NCBI RefSeq assembly: GCF_014197535.1
Contig: NZ_JACIFV010000009.1
Location: forward strand, 66,082 to 130,081
Reading direction: 5' to 3'
Source of the DNA: Rhizobium aethiopicum
Lineage (GTDB): Bacteria > Pseudomonadota > Alphaproteobacteria > Rhizobiales > Rhizobiaceae
Length of the DNA stretch: 64,000 bases
The position numbers and the translations under genes were made by a program. Below, one piece after another: positions 51,297-60,960 of this stretch. The stretch's first letter is position 1. Each line of letters begins with the position of its first letter. A model generated the notes under the pieces. It was not told the DNA's origin and did no database searches. It saw only the letters and a program-made list of their open reading frames with translations.

Positions 51297-53846
51297 TCAG
51301 CTCGCTGATTTGCGCGAGCGACCCTCTTCCGGCGGAATGATTTCGCCCGCCGCCTCGGTTGCCGCTGCCGCCTTGGCGTGGCGGCGGCGCCAGTCGCCCA
51401 GGAACAGCAGGATCGGCGCGGCGATGAAGATCGACGAGGCGCCGGCCACCAGGATGCCGAAGACCATCGGGATCGCAAAGCTCGAAACGGCGCTGCCGCC
51501 CCAGATCGCCATCGGCACCAGGGCGAGGAAGGCCGTCGCATTGGTGTAAAGGCTTCGCGCCAGGGTCTCGTTGATCGACTTGTCGATGATCTCGCGCAGC
51601 GGCATCGACTTGTAGAGCCGCATGTTTTCGCGCATGCGGTCGTAGACGACGACCTTGTCGTTCACCGAATAGCCGACGAGCGTCAGGATGGCGGCGATGG
51701 CCGTCAGGTTGAAATCGAGCCCGGTGATGGCGAAGAAGCCGATCGCCTTGGTGACGTCGAGCACCAGCGTAACGATGGCGCCGACGGCAAACGGCCATTC
51801 GAACCGCACCCAGATATAGATCAGCATAGCCAAGCTGGCGATTACGACCGACAGAATGCCGGCCGAGGCAAGCTCGCCGCTGACTTTCGGACCGATGACG
51901 TCGGTGCCTTCGACAGTGGCGCTCGGATCGATCTTGGCGACTTCGGCCTTTAGCTTGGTCACCGCCGCCGTCTGCGCCTCTTCGCCGCCTTCCTGCCGCT
52001 GGGCGCGAACGAGAATGCTGTTTTTGTCGCCGAAGGACTGCAGCGTAATTTCGCCGAGGCCGAGACTATCGAGACCCTCGCGGAACTTCGCAAGATCAGC
52101 CGCCCCTTGGGTCTTGACGGACATCTGGATGCCGCCGCGGAAGTCGACGCCGTAATTGAGGCCCGGATGGATGAAGAGCACGACCGAGGCGATCGAAAGA
52201 AGCGCCGAAACAGTGACGCCGAAGAAGCGCGCCTTCATGAACTGGATGTGCTTGTCATAAGGGCTGAAGGGGATCAACGGCCGTATGTTCAGCACCTTCA
52301 CCTTGCTGCGGCGGGTGATCTCGATCATCGCGACGCGCACGAAGGCGACGGAGGTGAACATCGAGATGATCAGGCCGAGCGCCATGGTCACGGCAAAGCC
52401 GCGGACGGGTCCGGAGCCGAACCAGAACAGGATGGCCGCAGCGATCAGAGCTGTCATGTTGCCGTCGATGATGGTCGAATAGGCACGGCGGAAGCCGGTA
52501 TCGATGGCTGCAAAGGCGCTCCGGCCCTTGCGGGTTTCCTCGCGGATACGCTCGTTGATGAGAACGTTCGCGTCGACCGCAAGACCAATGCCGAGAACGA
52601 CGCCGGCGATACCCGGCAGCGTCAGCGTCGCACCGACCAGCGTCAGGGCCGAGAAGGTCAGGATCGTGTGGATCAGCAGCGCCACGTTGGCCAGGATGCC
52701 CCAGGTGCCGTAGAGCACGAAGATGAAGGCCGCGACGAGGACGAAGCCGACGATGCCGGAATAGATGCCCATCTTGATGGCGTCAGCGCCGAGGTCGGCG
52801 CCGACGGTGCGCTCCTCGATGACGGTCAGCTTGGCGGGCAGCGCGCCGGCGCGCAACATGGCGGCAAGCGTCGTGGCGCTGTCGGCCGAGAAGTTGCCGG
52901 AGATCTGGCCGGAACCGCCGGTGATCGGCTCGCGGATGACGGGAGCGCTCAGCACCTTGTCGTCGAGGACGATGGCAAAGGGATTGCCGACGTTCTGGCG
53001 GGTGATCTCGGCAAAGCGGGTGGCGCCGGCACTGTCGAAGCGGAAGCTGACGATGGGTTCGCGCGTGTTGGGATCGAAGCTGACGCGGGCATCCGAAAGG
53101 CGGTCGCCGGAGATTTCGACGCGGTCGAGCACCGGATAGGATCGGCCTTCGTTATCCTGCATCATGGTGACGCCGGGGCCGGGCTGATTGTTCGGCGCCA
53201 ACATGTGGAACGACATCTTGGCCGTGGAGCCCAGAAGTTCACGCAGGCGCGACGGATCTTGCGCGCCGGGAAGCTGGACGAGCACGCGGTTGCCGCCGAT
53301 GCGCTGGATCGTCGGCTCGGCGACGCCGACCTGGTCGACGCGCTGGCGGATGACTTCAAGGCTCTGCTGGACGGCGTTGTCGACATTGGCGGAGATGCCG
53401 GCCGGCGAGAAGCCAACGGTGATGGTCGCGCCGTTCGCGGTGACATCGAGATCGGCCTTCCCAGCGCTGAGGCCTGTGCTGATCGGATTGGCGAGCGTCC
53501 TAAGTTCGGTGACGGCGGCATCGCTCTGCCCGGCATCGGCGAGCGTCACGACGATCTGGTTCTGGCTGCGCACGACGGCCTTCGGCTGGATGCCCTTTTC
53601 ACGCAGCACGCGGCGCGCGTCCTGGAGCAGCGATTGCAGCCGCTCCTTGGTCAGATCAGCCTCGTCGACTTCCAGAACGAGGTGGGAGCCGCCGCGAAGG
53701 TCGAGGCCGAGCGACACCTGGTCATGCGGCAGCCATGCCGGAATGCGCTGAAGGACGGACTGCGGCAGGACGTTCGGCAGGGCGATGAATAGGCCGATCA
53801 CGATGATCACCGTATAGGTGAACACCAGCCATGGTGAAGTACGCAT
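51297..53846 (-). CDS. secDF: Bifunctional protein translocase SecDF
   Basis: An 849-aa fusion of SecD (about 1-530) and SecF (about 545-849), the proton-driven accessory of the Sec translocon in the inner membrane. The N-terminal helix is followed by SLGLDLRGGSHLVLEVD (SecD D1 motif), a large periplasmic P1 domain, then LGATLTLPGIAGVVLGIGLAVDANVLINERIREE. SecF shows GLNYGVDFRGGIQM and LTLVGYSVNDKVVVYDRMRE. ATG 53846 follows AAGGAA; the frame is open slightly upstream without homology. A strong terminator follows. Confidence 0.97.
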   Translation of the reverse strand: MRTSPWLVFTYTVIIVIGLFIALPNVLPQSVLQRIPAWLPHDQVSLGLDLRGGSHLVLEVDEADLTKERLQSLLQDARRVLREKGIQPKAVVRSQNQIVVTLADAGQSDAAVTELRTLANPISTGLSAGKADLDVTANGATITVGFSPAGISANVDNAVQQSLEVIRQRVDQVGVAEPTIQRIGGNRVLVQLPGAQDPSRLRELLGSTAKMSFHMLAPNNQPGPGVTMMQDNEGRSYPVLDRVEISGDRLSDARVSFDPNTREPIVSFRFDSAGATRFAEITRQNVGNPFAIVLDDKVLSAPVIREPITGGSGQISGNFSADSATTLAAMLRAGALPAKLTVIEERTVGADLGADAIKMGIYSGIVGFVLVAAFIFVLYGTWGILANVALLIHTILTFSALTLVGATLTLPGIAGVVLGIGLAVDANVLINERIREETRKGRSAFAAIDTGFRRAYSTIIDGNMTALIAAAILFWFGSGPVRGFAVTMALGLIISMFTSVAFVRVAMIEITRRSKVKVLNIRPLIPFSPYDKHIQFMKARFFGVTVSALLSIASVVLFIHPGLNYGVDFRGGIQMSVKTQGAADLAKFREGLDSLGLGEITLQSFGDKNSILVRAQRQEGGEEAQTAAVTKLKAEVAKIDPSATVEGTDVIGPKVSGELASAGILSVVIASLAMLIYIWVRFEWPFAVGAIVTLVLDVTKAIGFFAITGLDFNLTAIAAILTLVGYSVNDKVVVYDRMRENMRLYKSMPLREIIDKSINETLARSLYTNATAFLALVPMAIWGGSAVSSFAIPMVFGILVAGASSIFIAAPILLFLGDWRRRHAKAAAATEAAGEIIPPEEGRSRKSAS

Positions 53847-53931
53847 GTTGTATTCCTTAGATAATCGGGGGCCGGCGCGCGAGCGCTGGCGGCATGTCGT
53901 CAATGGTCGGAAGCGCCGCGCGGCGCCAGAC

Positions 53932-54312
53932 TCAGGCGGCGATCGGCGGTGCGCGCGGCTGATGGGTCCCGGAAACTACCGGATGAAGCGCAGGTTCGAA
54001 TGCCGCAACAGGAGCGGTCACGTTCCAGCCGGTGAAATCGACGGCCGGGGCGGCGGCAATGGCGGCCGGTCCGGCGTCGTAGGCGGTCTGCTTCGGCGCG
54101 AGCTTGCGCTCGGCGGCAAGCACGCCGCGCACGGCATCGCGCGCGCTCAGTTGCGGCGGCTGCGGATCGCGGCCGGAAGAGGAAAGCGTGTTGACGACGG
54201 TCGCCGGCGCAATAATGAGATTGCCGCCGAAAAGCAGGCCGACATAGGCGAGGATGGCGAAGAGGAGGGAAGCGGCGATACGGCTCGGCAGACGGTGCTG
54301 ATCCAGCTCCAT
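53932..54312 (-). CDS. Hypothetical single-pass membrane protein
   Basis: About 126 aa: a short cytoplasmic N-terminus, one membrane helix (SRIAASLLFAILAYVGLLFGGNLII) and an Ala/Pro-rich tail, probably periplasmic, ending HQPRAPPIAA. The start is ambiguous: ATG 54312 (GGAGG only three bases away) or TTG 54351 with 13 more residues. It lies between secDF (85 bp downstream) and the CPA2 antiporter on the same strand. Not recognised; it could be a small Sec-associated protein, but nothing in the sequence proves that. Confidence 0.6.
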   Translation of the reverse strand: MELDQHRLPSRIAASLLFAILAYVGLLFGGNLIIAPATVVNTLSSSGRDPQPPQLSARDAVRGVLAAERKLAPKQTAYDAGPAAIAAAPAVDFTGWNVTAPVAAFEPALHPVVSGTHQPRAPPIAA

Positions 54313-54366
54313 CTCCTCCGTCCCGGCGATGTCACTTCCGTATCGGCTCAAAAGCGCGCCAATCTC

Positions 54367-56175
54367 TCATTCTCGTTCCGGCGGAGCAGTGCCCGTCGGG
54401 ATGATTGTAGCAGGCTCCTGCCTGTCTTCATAGGAAACACTCTCATGATGCACTTGAGCGAGCCGGTCAACCATGCCCAGTGCGATTTCGCGTTCGCCCA
54501 TGATGACGGTGTCGGCGCCGTATTGTTTCAGCTCGTCGACCTCGGCGTCGGAATGGGCGCGGGCGATGATGAGGATGGAGGGATTGACGCTGCGCGCCTG
54601 CTCGGCGATGCGGCAAGCCTCGAAGGCGTTCGGGATGGCGATGGCAAGGCTGCGCGCCGCCGAAAGATTGGCGAGATCGAGCGTCTTCCGCGCCACCGCA
54701 TTGCCCATGAAGGCTTCGATCCCTTGCGCTTTCAATTCGCCGATGCGCTTGTCGGAATCCTCGATGACGAGGAAGGGCGTGCCTGACGATTTGAGGTTCT
54801 GCCCGACGATCCGGCCGACCCGGCCGTAGCCGATGAGGATCGCGTGGCCGCTAAGCGTGGTCGGATGCACGGCGTCGTCCTCAGGCGGCACCTGCTCCTG
54901 AGCGGCACCCGCATCCGCGGCGGCCACGATTTCCTCGCGCTTCGCACCTTCGAGAACAGGCCGCATGCGGTCGCAGAGGAAGAACAGCAGCGGATTGAGG
55001 ATGATCGAGATGATGGCGCCGGCAAGGATCAGGTCGCGGCCCTCCTCCGGCAACAGCCCCAGTTCGATGCCGAGAGCGGCGAGGATGAAGGAGAATTCGC
55101 CGATCTGACCGAGGCTTGCCGAAATCGTCAGCGCCGTGCCGGCTGGCTTCCTGAAGGCGAGCACGATCAGAAAAGCGGCGACGGACTTGCCGATGACGAT
55201 GATGAAGACGGTGGCGAGGATCGGCAGCGGCCTGTCGAGCAGGATGTTCGGATCGAACAGCATGCCGACGGAGACGAAGAAGAGCACGGCAAAGGCGTCG
55301 CGCAGTGGCAGGCTTTCCTGGGCGGCGCGGTGGCTGAGCTCGCTTTCGGCAAGCACCATGCCGGCAAAGAAGGCGCCGAGCGCCAGCGACACCCCGAAGA
55401 GCTTCGCCGCGCCGAAGGCGACGCCAAGCGCTATAGCGAGCACACCGAGCCGGAAGAGCTCGCGCGAGCCGGCATGGGCGATGCGGTGCATGGTCCAGGG
55501 AACGAGCTTGCGGCCGAAGACCAGCATCAGCGCCACGAACAGTGCCACTTTGACCAGCGTCATAGCGATCATGCCGCCGATGCCGAGATCGAGGCCGAGC
55601 AGGCTGTTCAGACCCGCCGACAGCGGCTCGACGGGGCCATGGCCGCTGCCGCCGATGCTGGCTGCGGCCGGGATCAGCACCAGCGCCAGCACCATGGCGA
55701 GGTCTTCGACGATCAGCCAGCCGACGGCGATCCTGCCGCGCTCCGTCTCCACCAGCCGGCGCTCCTGCAACGCCTTGAGCAGCACGACGGTAGAGGCGAC
55801 CGAAAGCGCCAAGCCGAAGACCAGGCTGCCGCCGGTCGGCCAGCCCATCAAGGCGCCGAGGCCCCAGCCGAGCAAAGTTGCAAAACCAATCTGCGCGATC
55901 GCGCCGGGCAGCGCGATGCCGCGCACCGACAGCAGGTCTTTGAGAGAGAAATGCAGCCCGACGCCGAACATCAGCAGGATGACGCCGATTTCGGCAAGCT
56001 CCGGCGCAAGGCTCTGATCCGCCACGTAACCCGGCGTGTGCGGCCCCACCAGCACGCCGGCGATCAGATAGCCGACGAGCGGCGGCATGCGCAGCCGATG
56101 AGCAAGGGCGCCGAAGATGAAAGCCAGAACGAGGCCGCCGACGATTGTCGAAATCAAGGGCGTATCGTGCGGCAT
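54367..56175 (-). CDS. CPA2-family cation:proton antiporter with TrkA-N domain (YbaL/KefB-like)
   Basis: A 602-aa inner-membrane antiporter. Residues 1-390 form the CPA2 membrane domain: LRMPPLVGYLIAGVLVGPHTPGYV, GVILLMFGVGLHFSLKDLL, SVASTVVLLKALQE, VEDLAMVLALVL and ASLGQIGEFSFILAALG. Residues about 420-560 are a Rossmann TrkA-N domain (AILIGYGRVGRIVGQNL, VIEDSDKR). Likely potassium or sodium efflux regulated by nucleotide. ATG 56175 follows GGGAGA. Substrate ion is inferred from the family only. Confidence 0.93.
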   Translation of the reverse strand: MPHDTPLISTIVGGLVLAFIFGALAHRLRMPPLVGYLIAGVLVGPHTPGYVADQSLAPELAEIGVILLMFGVGLHFSLKDLLSVRGIALPGAIAQIGFATLLGWGLGALMGWPTGGSLVFGLALSVASTVVLLKALQERRLVETERGRIAVGWLIVEDLAMVLALVLIPAAASIGGSGHGPVEPLSAGLNSLLGLDLGIGGMIAMTLVKVALFVALMLVFGRKLVPWTMHRIAHAGSRELFRLGVLAIALGVAFGAAKLFGVSLALGAFFAGMVLAESELSHRAAQESLPLRDAFAVLFFVSVGMLFDPNILLDRPLPILATVFIIVIGKSVAAFLIVLAFRKPAGTALTISASLGQIGEFSFILAALGIELGLLPEEGRDLILAGAIISIILNPLLFFLCDRMRPVLEGAKREEIVAAADAGAAQEQVPPEDDAVHPTTLSGHAILIGYGRVGRIVGQNLKSSGTPFLVIEDSDKRIGELKAQGIEAFMGNAVARKTLDLANLSAARSLAIAIPNAFEACRIAEQARSVNPSILIIARAHSDAEVDELKQYGADTVIMGEREIALGMVDRLAQVHHESVSYEDRQEPATIIPTGTAPPERE

Positions 56176-56254
56176 TGCTGTCTCCCGATCTGGAAATCCC
56201 ATGCGTAATATGACATATATGGCCTATCTCGACCAATATGGGCAACACGAAATC

Positions 56255-56554
56255 ATGGGTCAAGGCGCAAAGGAAACAATTCTCACTCCCGCTCTCTGCC
56301 GCGCGGCGCGCGGCCTGCTGGATTGGACCCAGGCTGACCTGGCCGAACGAGCCGCCGTCTCGCGCAGCACCATCCGCGATTACGAGGGACGCCACCACGA
56401 CATCCACCGCGCGACGGAGGCGCAGCTGCGCCTGGCTTTCGAAAAGGGTGGTGTCAGGTTCGTCGAAATCGAAGGGGCAGGCACCGGCCTCTGCCTGCCC
56501 AATGAACAGGCCGAAGCGGCTCAGGGCGCCAGGCAGCCCGCGGAGACTTTGTAG
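56255..56554 (+). CDS. XRE-type helix-turn-helix regulator (99 aa)
   Basis: A small DNA-binding protein with LTPALCRAARGLLDWTQADLAERAAVSRSTIRDYEGRHHDIH, a typical XRE helix-turn-helix covering residues about 10-50, then a short strand-rich tail (GVRFVEIEGAGTGLCL). The start could also be ATG 56201, 56210 or 56219; 56255 is closest to the domain. It is divergent from the antiporter gene. The 3' end overlaps the convergent GT39 gene by 34 bp. No toxin gene is adjacent. Confidence 0.8.
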   Translation: MGQGAKETILTPALCRAARGLLDWTQADLAERAAVSRSTIRDYEGRHHDIHRATEAQLRLAFEKGGVRFVEIEGAGTGLCLPNEQAEAAQGARQPAETL

Positions 56555-57942
56555 ATGTAAAGCGCCTTGCTCTTGTAATAGCCCGCGGTCGGCTGCCAGT
56601 TCTTCAGGACCTCCGGCGTTTCAGTGGCACAGGTGAGGGGGGCGTCCGTCAGGAAAAGCACCTTTCCTGTGACGTCGGCGGGCAGCGCGAACTCCTGCTC
56701 GTAATAGCTCTCCGGAAGTCCTGCGGGCGCCCGGGCGTAGATCCGGTAGGGTCCGTCGCGCAGGGTATAGAAAAGATCGGCGACCATGTCGCGGTTGTTC
56801 GTGACGATGATGTCGGTGCCGGCCTGAGCTGCAAGGGCTCCCGCCTCGCGGCTGACCTCGGCGCGGCCGAGGTAACGCTTCATCAATTCGTCGCCATTCG
56901 GCAGCAGCAATTGCTGCGGAAAGATCGTCGCCAGCGGAAAGAGCAGGCTTGCGATGCCGTTGATGGTGAGCGACAGCCTCAGCCCCTTCGGCCACATCCG
57001 GTAAAGCAGCCAGACGGCAAGAATGGTCCCGGCGACATAGGCGGTTACGGCCCAGTTGGCATAGGCTTTCGCGACCGTCGCCTGCAGGGTGATCAGCACC
57101 ACCACCGGCATCGACAGCCAGATCAGCATCTTTTCGCGGTCGTCGCTCCGGCCCCTGATCATACGATAGACCGCCCAGAGCATTGCGAAGAAGATGATCG
57201 GTCCGACGACGCCGAATTGGGCGGAGAAGAATTCGAGCCCGCGGCGAAGATTGAGGCCGAGGTCGCTCCAATGGGCGATATCCTGCGTATGGCGCACCGT
57301 CGTATTGTCGTGTTGCAGGTTCCACCAGAGGTTCGGCAAGGCGACGACCGCCGCGACCGCGACCGCGATGATGAAATCCCGAACAGCGATGCGCGCCGAC
57401 GGAATGAGCAGGAGGGCGATCGCGCCGCCCGGTACGACGAACAGCACGGCATATTTCGTCAGGAAGGCGAGGCCGACGCCGAGGCCCATGATGAGCGCCA
57501 GCCCGACCGAGCGCCGCTGCGTCAGGCCGAAATAGGCGAGCAATGCGATGGCGATGAAGAACAGCAGGATCACGTCGGTCGAGAAGAACACCGAAGAAAG
57601 TGCTACGCCGGGAAGCGTAATGTAGGTGGCGCCCGTCCAGCCTTCGATCTCCGGCCCGACGAAACGCTTTGCCACCTTCATCAGCACCAGTGCCGCCGCC
57701 ATGTGGATCAGCGGTCCGAGCAGCCTGATGAAATAGATGGCGTTGGAGCCGGAAAGCTCCGTCATCGCCCGGATCACCCAGGCGATCATCGGCGGTTTCG
57801 AATAGTAGCCGAGATCGAGATTCTGCGACCAGAACCAGTACTGTGCCTCGTCGACAAACAGGTCTGTGGCATCGAAATGCAGCGTGACGACACGCCAGAG
57901 CGTGAAGCCGAGAACGATGAGGAGACCAGATCTGGGGGACAT
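56521..57942 (-). CDS. GT39-type membrane glycosyltransferase (ArnT/PMT-like)
   Basis: A 473-aa polytopic membrane protein with about ten helices. The first periplasmic loop carries the acidic motif LHFDATDLFVDEAQYWFWSQNLDLGYYSKPPMIAWV, the catalytic Asp-Glu region of GT39/GT83 enzymes that take sugar from a polyprenyl-phosphate donor. The C-terminal soluble domain (from about 370) includes DIIVTNNRDMVADLFYTLRDGPYRIYAR. Probable target is lipid A, glycolipid or protein at the outer face of the inner membrane; acceptor unknown. Confidence 0.9.
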   Translation of the reverse strand: MSPRSGLLIVLGFTLWRVVTLHFDATDLFVDEAQYWFWSQNLDLGYYSKPPMIAWVIRAMTELSGSNAIYFIRLLGPLIHMAAALVLMKVAKRFVGPEIEGWTGATYITLPGVALSSVFFSTDVILLFFIAIALLAYFGLTQRRSVGLALIMGLGVGLAFLTKYAVLFVVPGGAIALLLIPSARIAVRDFIIAVAVAAVVALPNLWWNLQHDNTTVRHTQDIAHWSDLGLNLRRGLEFFSAQFGVVGPIIFFAMLWAVYRMIRGRSDDREKMLIWLSMPVVVLITLQATVAKAYANWAVTAYVAGTILAVWLLYRMWPKGLRLSLTINGIASLLFPLATIFPQQLLLPNGDELMKRYLGRAEVSREAGALAAQAGTDIIVTNNRDMVADLFYTLRDGPYRIYARAPAGLPESYYEQEFALPADVTGKVLFLTDAPLTCATETPEVLKNWQPTAGYYKSKALYIYKVSAGCLAP

Positions 57943-58045
57943 GAACCGAGTGTTCCGCTGACATGAAAGGCGCGAGTGCGATTACACCAAAGGCGCCGGA
58001 CTGCCAACGGGGAATGGAATGGATAGGCTTGGAGCCAGAGGGGCT

Positions 58046-58159
58046 TCAGAACACCCGAAGCATGCGGATGTCGCGATTTGCGGCGAGGAAATCGAGGCGG
58101 GCGATGGCGGCAAGTACGCCCATTGCGATCAAGCAGGAACCCAATCCGAGAACAATCAT
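58046..58159 (-). CDS. Very small hydrophobic protein (37 aa)
   Basis: A 37-residue frame, MIVLGLGSCLIAMGVLAAIARLDF then LAANRDIRMLRVF, with one likely membrane helix and a basic tail. AAGGACAGAGCA precedes the ATG at 58159, a proper ribosome site. It lies 103 bp upstream of the GT39 gene on the same strand. Possibly a small membrane subunit or leader peptide; equally it may be noise. Confidence 0.45.
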   Translation of the reverse strand: MIVLGLGSCLIAMGVLAAIARLDFLAANRDIRMLRVF

Positions 58160-58589
58160 TGCTCTGTCCTTGTCGACGTCATGTCTTGGTTGTCGACCGG
58201 CCTATAACACGGAGCTTGCGTGTGCCTTGTAGCAGCCGTGCAACTCCGTGGAAGTATTTCCTGCGAACTGCCTTGAATTGCTCCAAAAGCCTGCTCCTGC
58301 AAAGGCGTATTAACCTTCGGGCAAGGAATTAACCATAAAGATTGGGTTACACGTCGGAATGGGAAGATGTGCTCGTTCCCAGCAGGCATGACGCCGTACC
58401 GCCGTACCGGGTCGATCCGGTATCTATCTCTTCAGACAGCTTCGAAACATAGCTGATCAGGGGCCTTTACCTGCCGGTCGTCGCCGGCGGTGAAGACCGG
58501 CTCCGCGCTTGCGTTCATCGAATGCTGCAAAAGTTTTTTGCCGGGCATTCGCCTGGAAAGTGGGTCGGGGACAGGCGTTGAGGCAGGAC
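58160..58589. other. 430-bp gene-free region before the chemotaxis operon
   Basis: I see no convincing gene. The part around 58310-58350 contains TTAACC twice and is AT-rich (AATTAACCATAAAGATT), the most promoter-like stretch; the che operon promoter and a 5' leader are expected here. AGGCAGGA ends the region as the ribosome site of the first che gene. Confidence 0.5.
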
Positions 58590-60221
58590 ATGCCATCAGA
58601 TCAGGCTCGTGGAACGCAGGCAGGCAGCTTGCGCGACCGCCTGCGTTTTGCCGGTCTCGATGCCGATCAGTGCGAACTGGTGCGCCGCAACCGGCCGGCA
58701 CTCGAAGCGCATCTGAAAGCCGGCCTGCGCGATCTCTTCCACAGGTTCCAGTCCTATCCCGACGCTGCGCGCAATTTCGAGAGCGACCGACAGGTCGATC
58801 GTCTGCATGATCTGCAGTCCTCGCATTGGGACGTGCTGACGGATGCGCGCTTCGACAGCCTCTATGCCGAGCGCGTCAAGGTTCTCGCCGACACCGAAAG
58901 CAAGATGGGCCTCGACCCGCGCTGGCATGTGGCCGGCCATGGCGTCATGCTGGAGCATGTCCTTTCCGGCCTCGTCGAAGAAATCGCCGGCCGGCCCCTG
59001 CTGCCCTCGGCCAGGCGCCGCACCCGCGAAATGTCCGATCTGATGACGGCGATCATCCGCATCGTCATGGTCGACGTCGAAATCGCCGTTTCGCTTCGCT
59101 TCAATGCGCTGCGAGCCGCCCAGAGCCGTGCGCTCGCCGATCAGCGCGCTGGAAGTGAAGCGGAGATTGCCCGGATCTTCGGTGAGGTCATCGAGGGTCT
59201 CGCCGCCCGCGACCTGACGCGGCGCGCGCCGGTCGAGGCCGACGGCGCCTATGCCGGGATCGCCGCCGCCCTGAACGGCGCCTTGGATGGCCTGCAGGCA
59301 GAATTCACCGCCGTGACCGAACGCACTGATAAGGCGGAAACGGCGACCACGTTGCTGGCCGGCCAGTCGCGGCAGTTCGCCGGTACGGCGTCCGGCCACG
59401 CCGACCGGCTACAGCTTTCCGCCGCTGCCCTTGCCGGCATTGCCGGAAGCGTCCGCGACGGCGCCGCCGACAGCCGCGCCGCCGAACAGGCGGCCGCCTC
59501 GACGCGCGCTGCGGTCGAGCAAAGCGGCGAGGTCGTCGGCCGCGCGATCAGCGCCATGGCCGATATCGAGCAGTCGGCCGAAAAGATCGGCCAGATCATC
59601 GGCGCGATCGACGAGATCGCCTTCCAGACCAATCTTCTGGCGCTGAATGCCGGCATCGAGGCGGCTCGCGCCGGCGATTCCGGCCGCGGCTTTGCCGTTG
59701 TCGCCCAGGAAGTCCGTGCGCTTGCCCAGCGCTCGGCCGACGCCGCCCGCGAGATCAAGACGCTGGTGACGACGACCAAGGCGCAGGTCGACGCCGGCGT
59801 GCAGATGGTCGGACGTACACAGGATTCGATCGGCAGCATCGTACGGCAGGTCACCGACATCAACGCCGCCATATCAGGCATCGCCACCAGGACCGGCGAG
59901 CATGCCGCAAGCCTCGACGGCGTGGCGGCCGACGTCAAGGGTCTCGGCGCAGAGGTGGCGGACAGTGCCGGTTTGGCCGAACGCTCCGCCGAAGGCGCCG
60001 ACCACCTGCATACCGTCATTCTCGAGCTCGGCCAGACGATTCGCGAATTCCGCATCGCCAGGGAAAATGCGCATTCCGGGCGCCTGGGCTCGGTTCGCGC
60101 AACGCCGTCTCGCGCGATCGAAGCGGCTGCCCGTCCTGCGGTCGAAGACGAATACGAAAATGACGATTTTGACCTTCCGCAGTCGCTCGCAAGCGTCGGA
60201 GGTGGGCGGAATGTTTACTAA
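58590..60221 (+). CDS. icpA: Soluble globin-coupled chemoreceptor (IcpA/McpE type)
   Basis: A 543-aa cytoplasmic chemoreceptor without membrane helices. The N-terminal 170 residues are a protoglobin-like sensor ([52 protein letters not shown]). The C-terminal signalling domain has the conserved hairpin tip [23 protein letters not shown], then [26 protein letters not shown]. The residue aligned with the haem-proximal His of HemAT (H in HLRIGL) is Glu103 here. No CheR-tethering pentapeptide is seen at the C-terminus. First gene of the che operon. Confidence 0.92.
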   Translation: MPSDQARGTQAGSLRDRLRFAGLDADQCELVRRNRPALEAHLKAGLRDLFHRFQSYPDAARNFESDRQVDRLHDLQSSHWDVLTDARFDSLYAERVKVLADTESKMGLDPRWHVAGHGVMLEHVLSGLVEEIAGRPLLPSARRRTREMSDLMTAIIRIVMVDVEIAVSLRFNALRAAQSRALADQRAGSEAEIARIFGEVIEGLAARDLTRRAPVEADGAYAGIAAALNGALDGLQAEFTAVTERTDKAETATTLLAGQSRQFAGTASGHADRLQLSAAALAGIAGSVRDGAADSRAAEQAAASTRAAVEQSGEVVGRAISAMADIEQSAEKIGQIIGAIDEIAFQTNLLALNAGIEAARAGDSGRGFAVVAQEVRALAQRSADAAREIKTLVTTTKAQVDAGVQMVGRTQDSIGSIVRQVTDINAAISGIATRTGEHAASLDGVAADVKGLGAEVADSAGLAERSAEGADHLHTVILELGQTIREFRIARENAHSGRLGSVRATPSRAIEAAARPAVEDEYENDDFDLPQSLASVGGGRNVY

Positions 60222-60284
60222 CCTATCGGATGATCGCCGCAGCTCATCTTTTCGGGCCGGGGACAAGGGGACAAGGACAAGCTG

Positions 60285-60581
60285 ATGGTGGCAAAGAAGA
60301 GTGGCAAGACGCTGAATTTGACAGCGGTGCTCGATCTCAACGAGGCTTCCGCCTTGCGTGAAAAACTCATCTCTCTAAGGGGCAGCGGTCTTTCGATCGA
60401 CGCATCGGGCGTCGAGCGGATCGGGGCTCTTTGCGCTCAGGTCCTGATGTCCGCCGAGAAGACCTGGGAGCAGGACAAGCAGCCGTTCACCTTCTCCAAG
60501 GTGTCCGACGCATTTCACAAAACCATGCAGCTGGTTGGCGTCAATATTGACCACCTGCTTGCCAAGGAGATTCGGCAATGA
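60285..60581 (+). CDS. cheS: STAS-domain chemotaxis protein (CheS/CheX position)
   Basis: A 98-aa single STAS-like domain (LNLTAVLDLNEASALREKLISLRGSGLSIDASGVERIGALCAQVLMSA). It occupies the slot of Sinorhizobium cheS, whose product binds CheA and speeds CheY1 dephosphorylation; in R. leguminosarum I recall the same gene being called cheX. The start at 60285 is preceded by GGACAAGGACAAGCTG. Its stop overlaps the start of cheY1 by 4 bp. Function is inferred from the locus. Confidence 0.85.
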   Translation: MVAKKSGKTLNLTAVLDLNEASALREKLISLRGSGLSIDASGVERIGALCAQVLMSAEKTWEQDKQPFTFSKVSDAFHKTMQLVGVNIDHLLAKEIRQ

Positions 60582-60943
60582 AGAAAAAAGTGCTTACCGT
60601 GGATGATTCCCGCACCATCCGAAACATGCTGCTCGTGACGCTGAACAATGCCGGTTTCGAGACGATCCAGGCGGAAGACGGCGTCGAGGGACTCGAGGTT
60701 CTCGAAGAATCCAATCCTGACGTGATCGTGACCGACATCAATATGCCGCGCCTCGACGGCTTCGGCTTCATCGAAGGTGTGCGCCGCAATGAGAAGTATC
60801 GGGCGATCCCGATCCTGGTCCTGACGACCGAAAGCGACGCGGAAAAGAAGAACCGCGCCCGCCAGGCCGGCGCCACGGGATGGATCGTCAAGCCTTTCGA
60901 CCCGGCCAAGCTGATCGATGCAATTGAGCGCGTAACCGCTTAA
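60578..60943 (+). CDS. cheY1: Chemotaxis response regulator CheY1
   Basis: A 121-aa receiver with DDSRTIRNMLL, phospho-Asp53 in VIVTDINMPRLDGFGFIEGVR, VLTTESDAEKK and Lys105 in WIVKPF. In rhizobia the CheY next to cheS usually acts as a phosphate sink for the motor-binding CheY2, which lies further downstream and outside this window. The start overlaps the cheS stop; cheA follows after 17 bp. Confidence 0.95.
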   Translation: MKKKVLTVDDSRTIRNMLLVTLNNAGFETIQAEDGVEGLEVLEESNPDVIVTDINMPRLDGFGFIEGVRRNEKYRAIPILVLTTESDAEKKNRARQAGATGWIVKPFDPAKLIDAIERVTA

Positions 60944-60960
60944 ACCCAGGATTTGCTCCT

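Noticed and set aside
52107..53792. Open frame of 561 codons antisense to secDF
   Set aside because: Asp/Arg/Gly-rich shadow of a conserved gene; no domain recognised.
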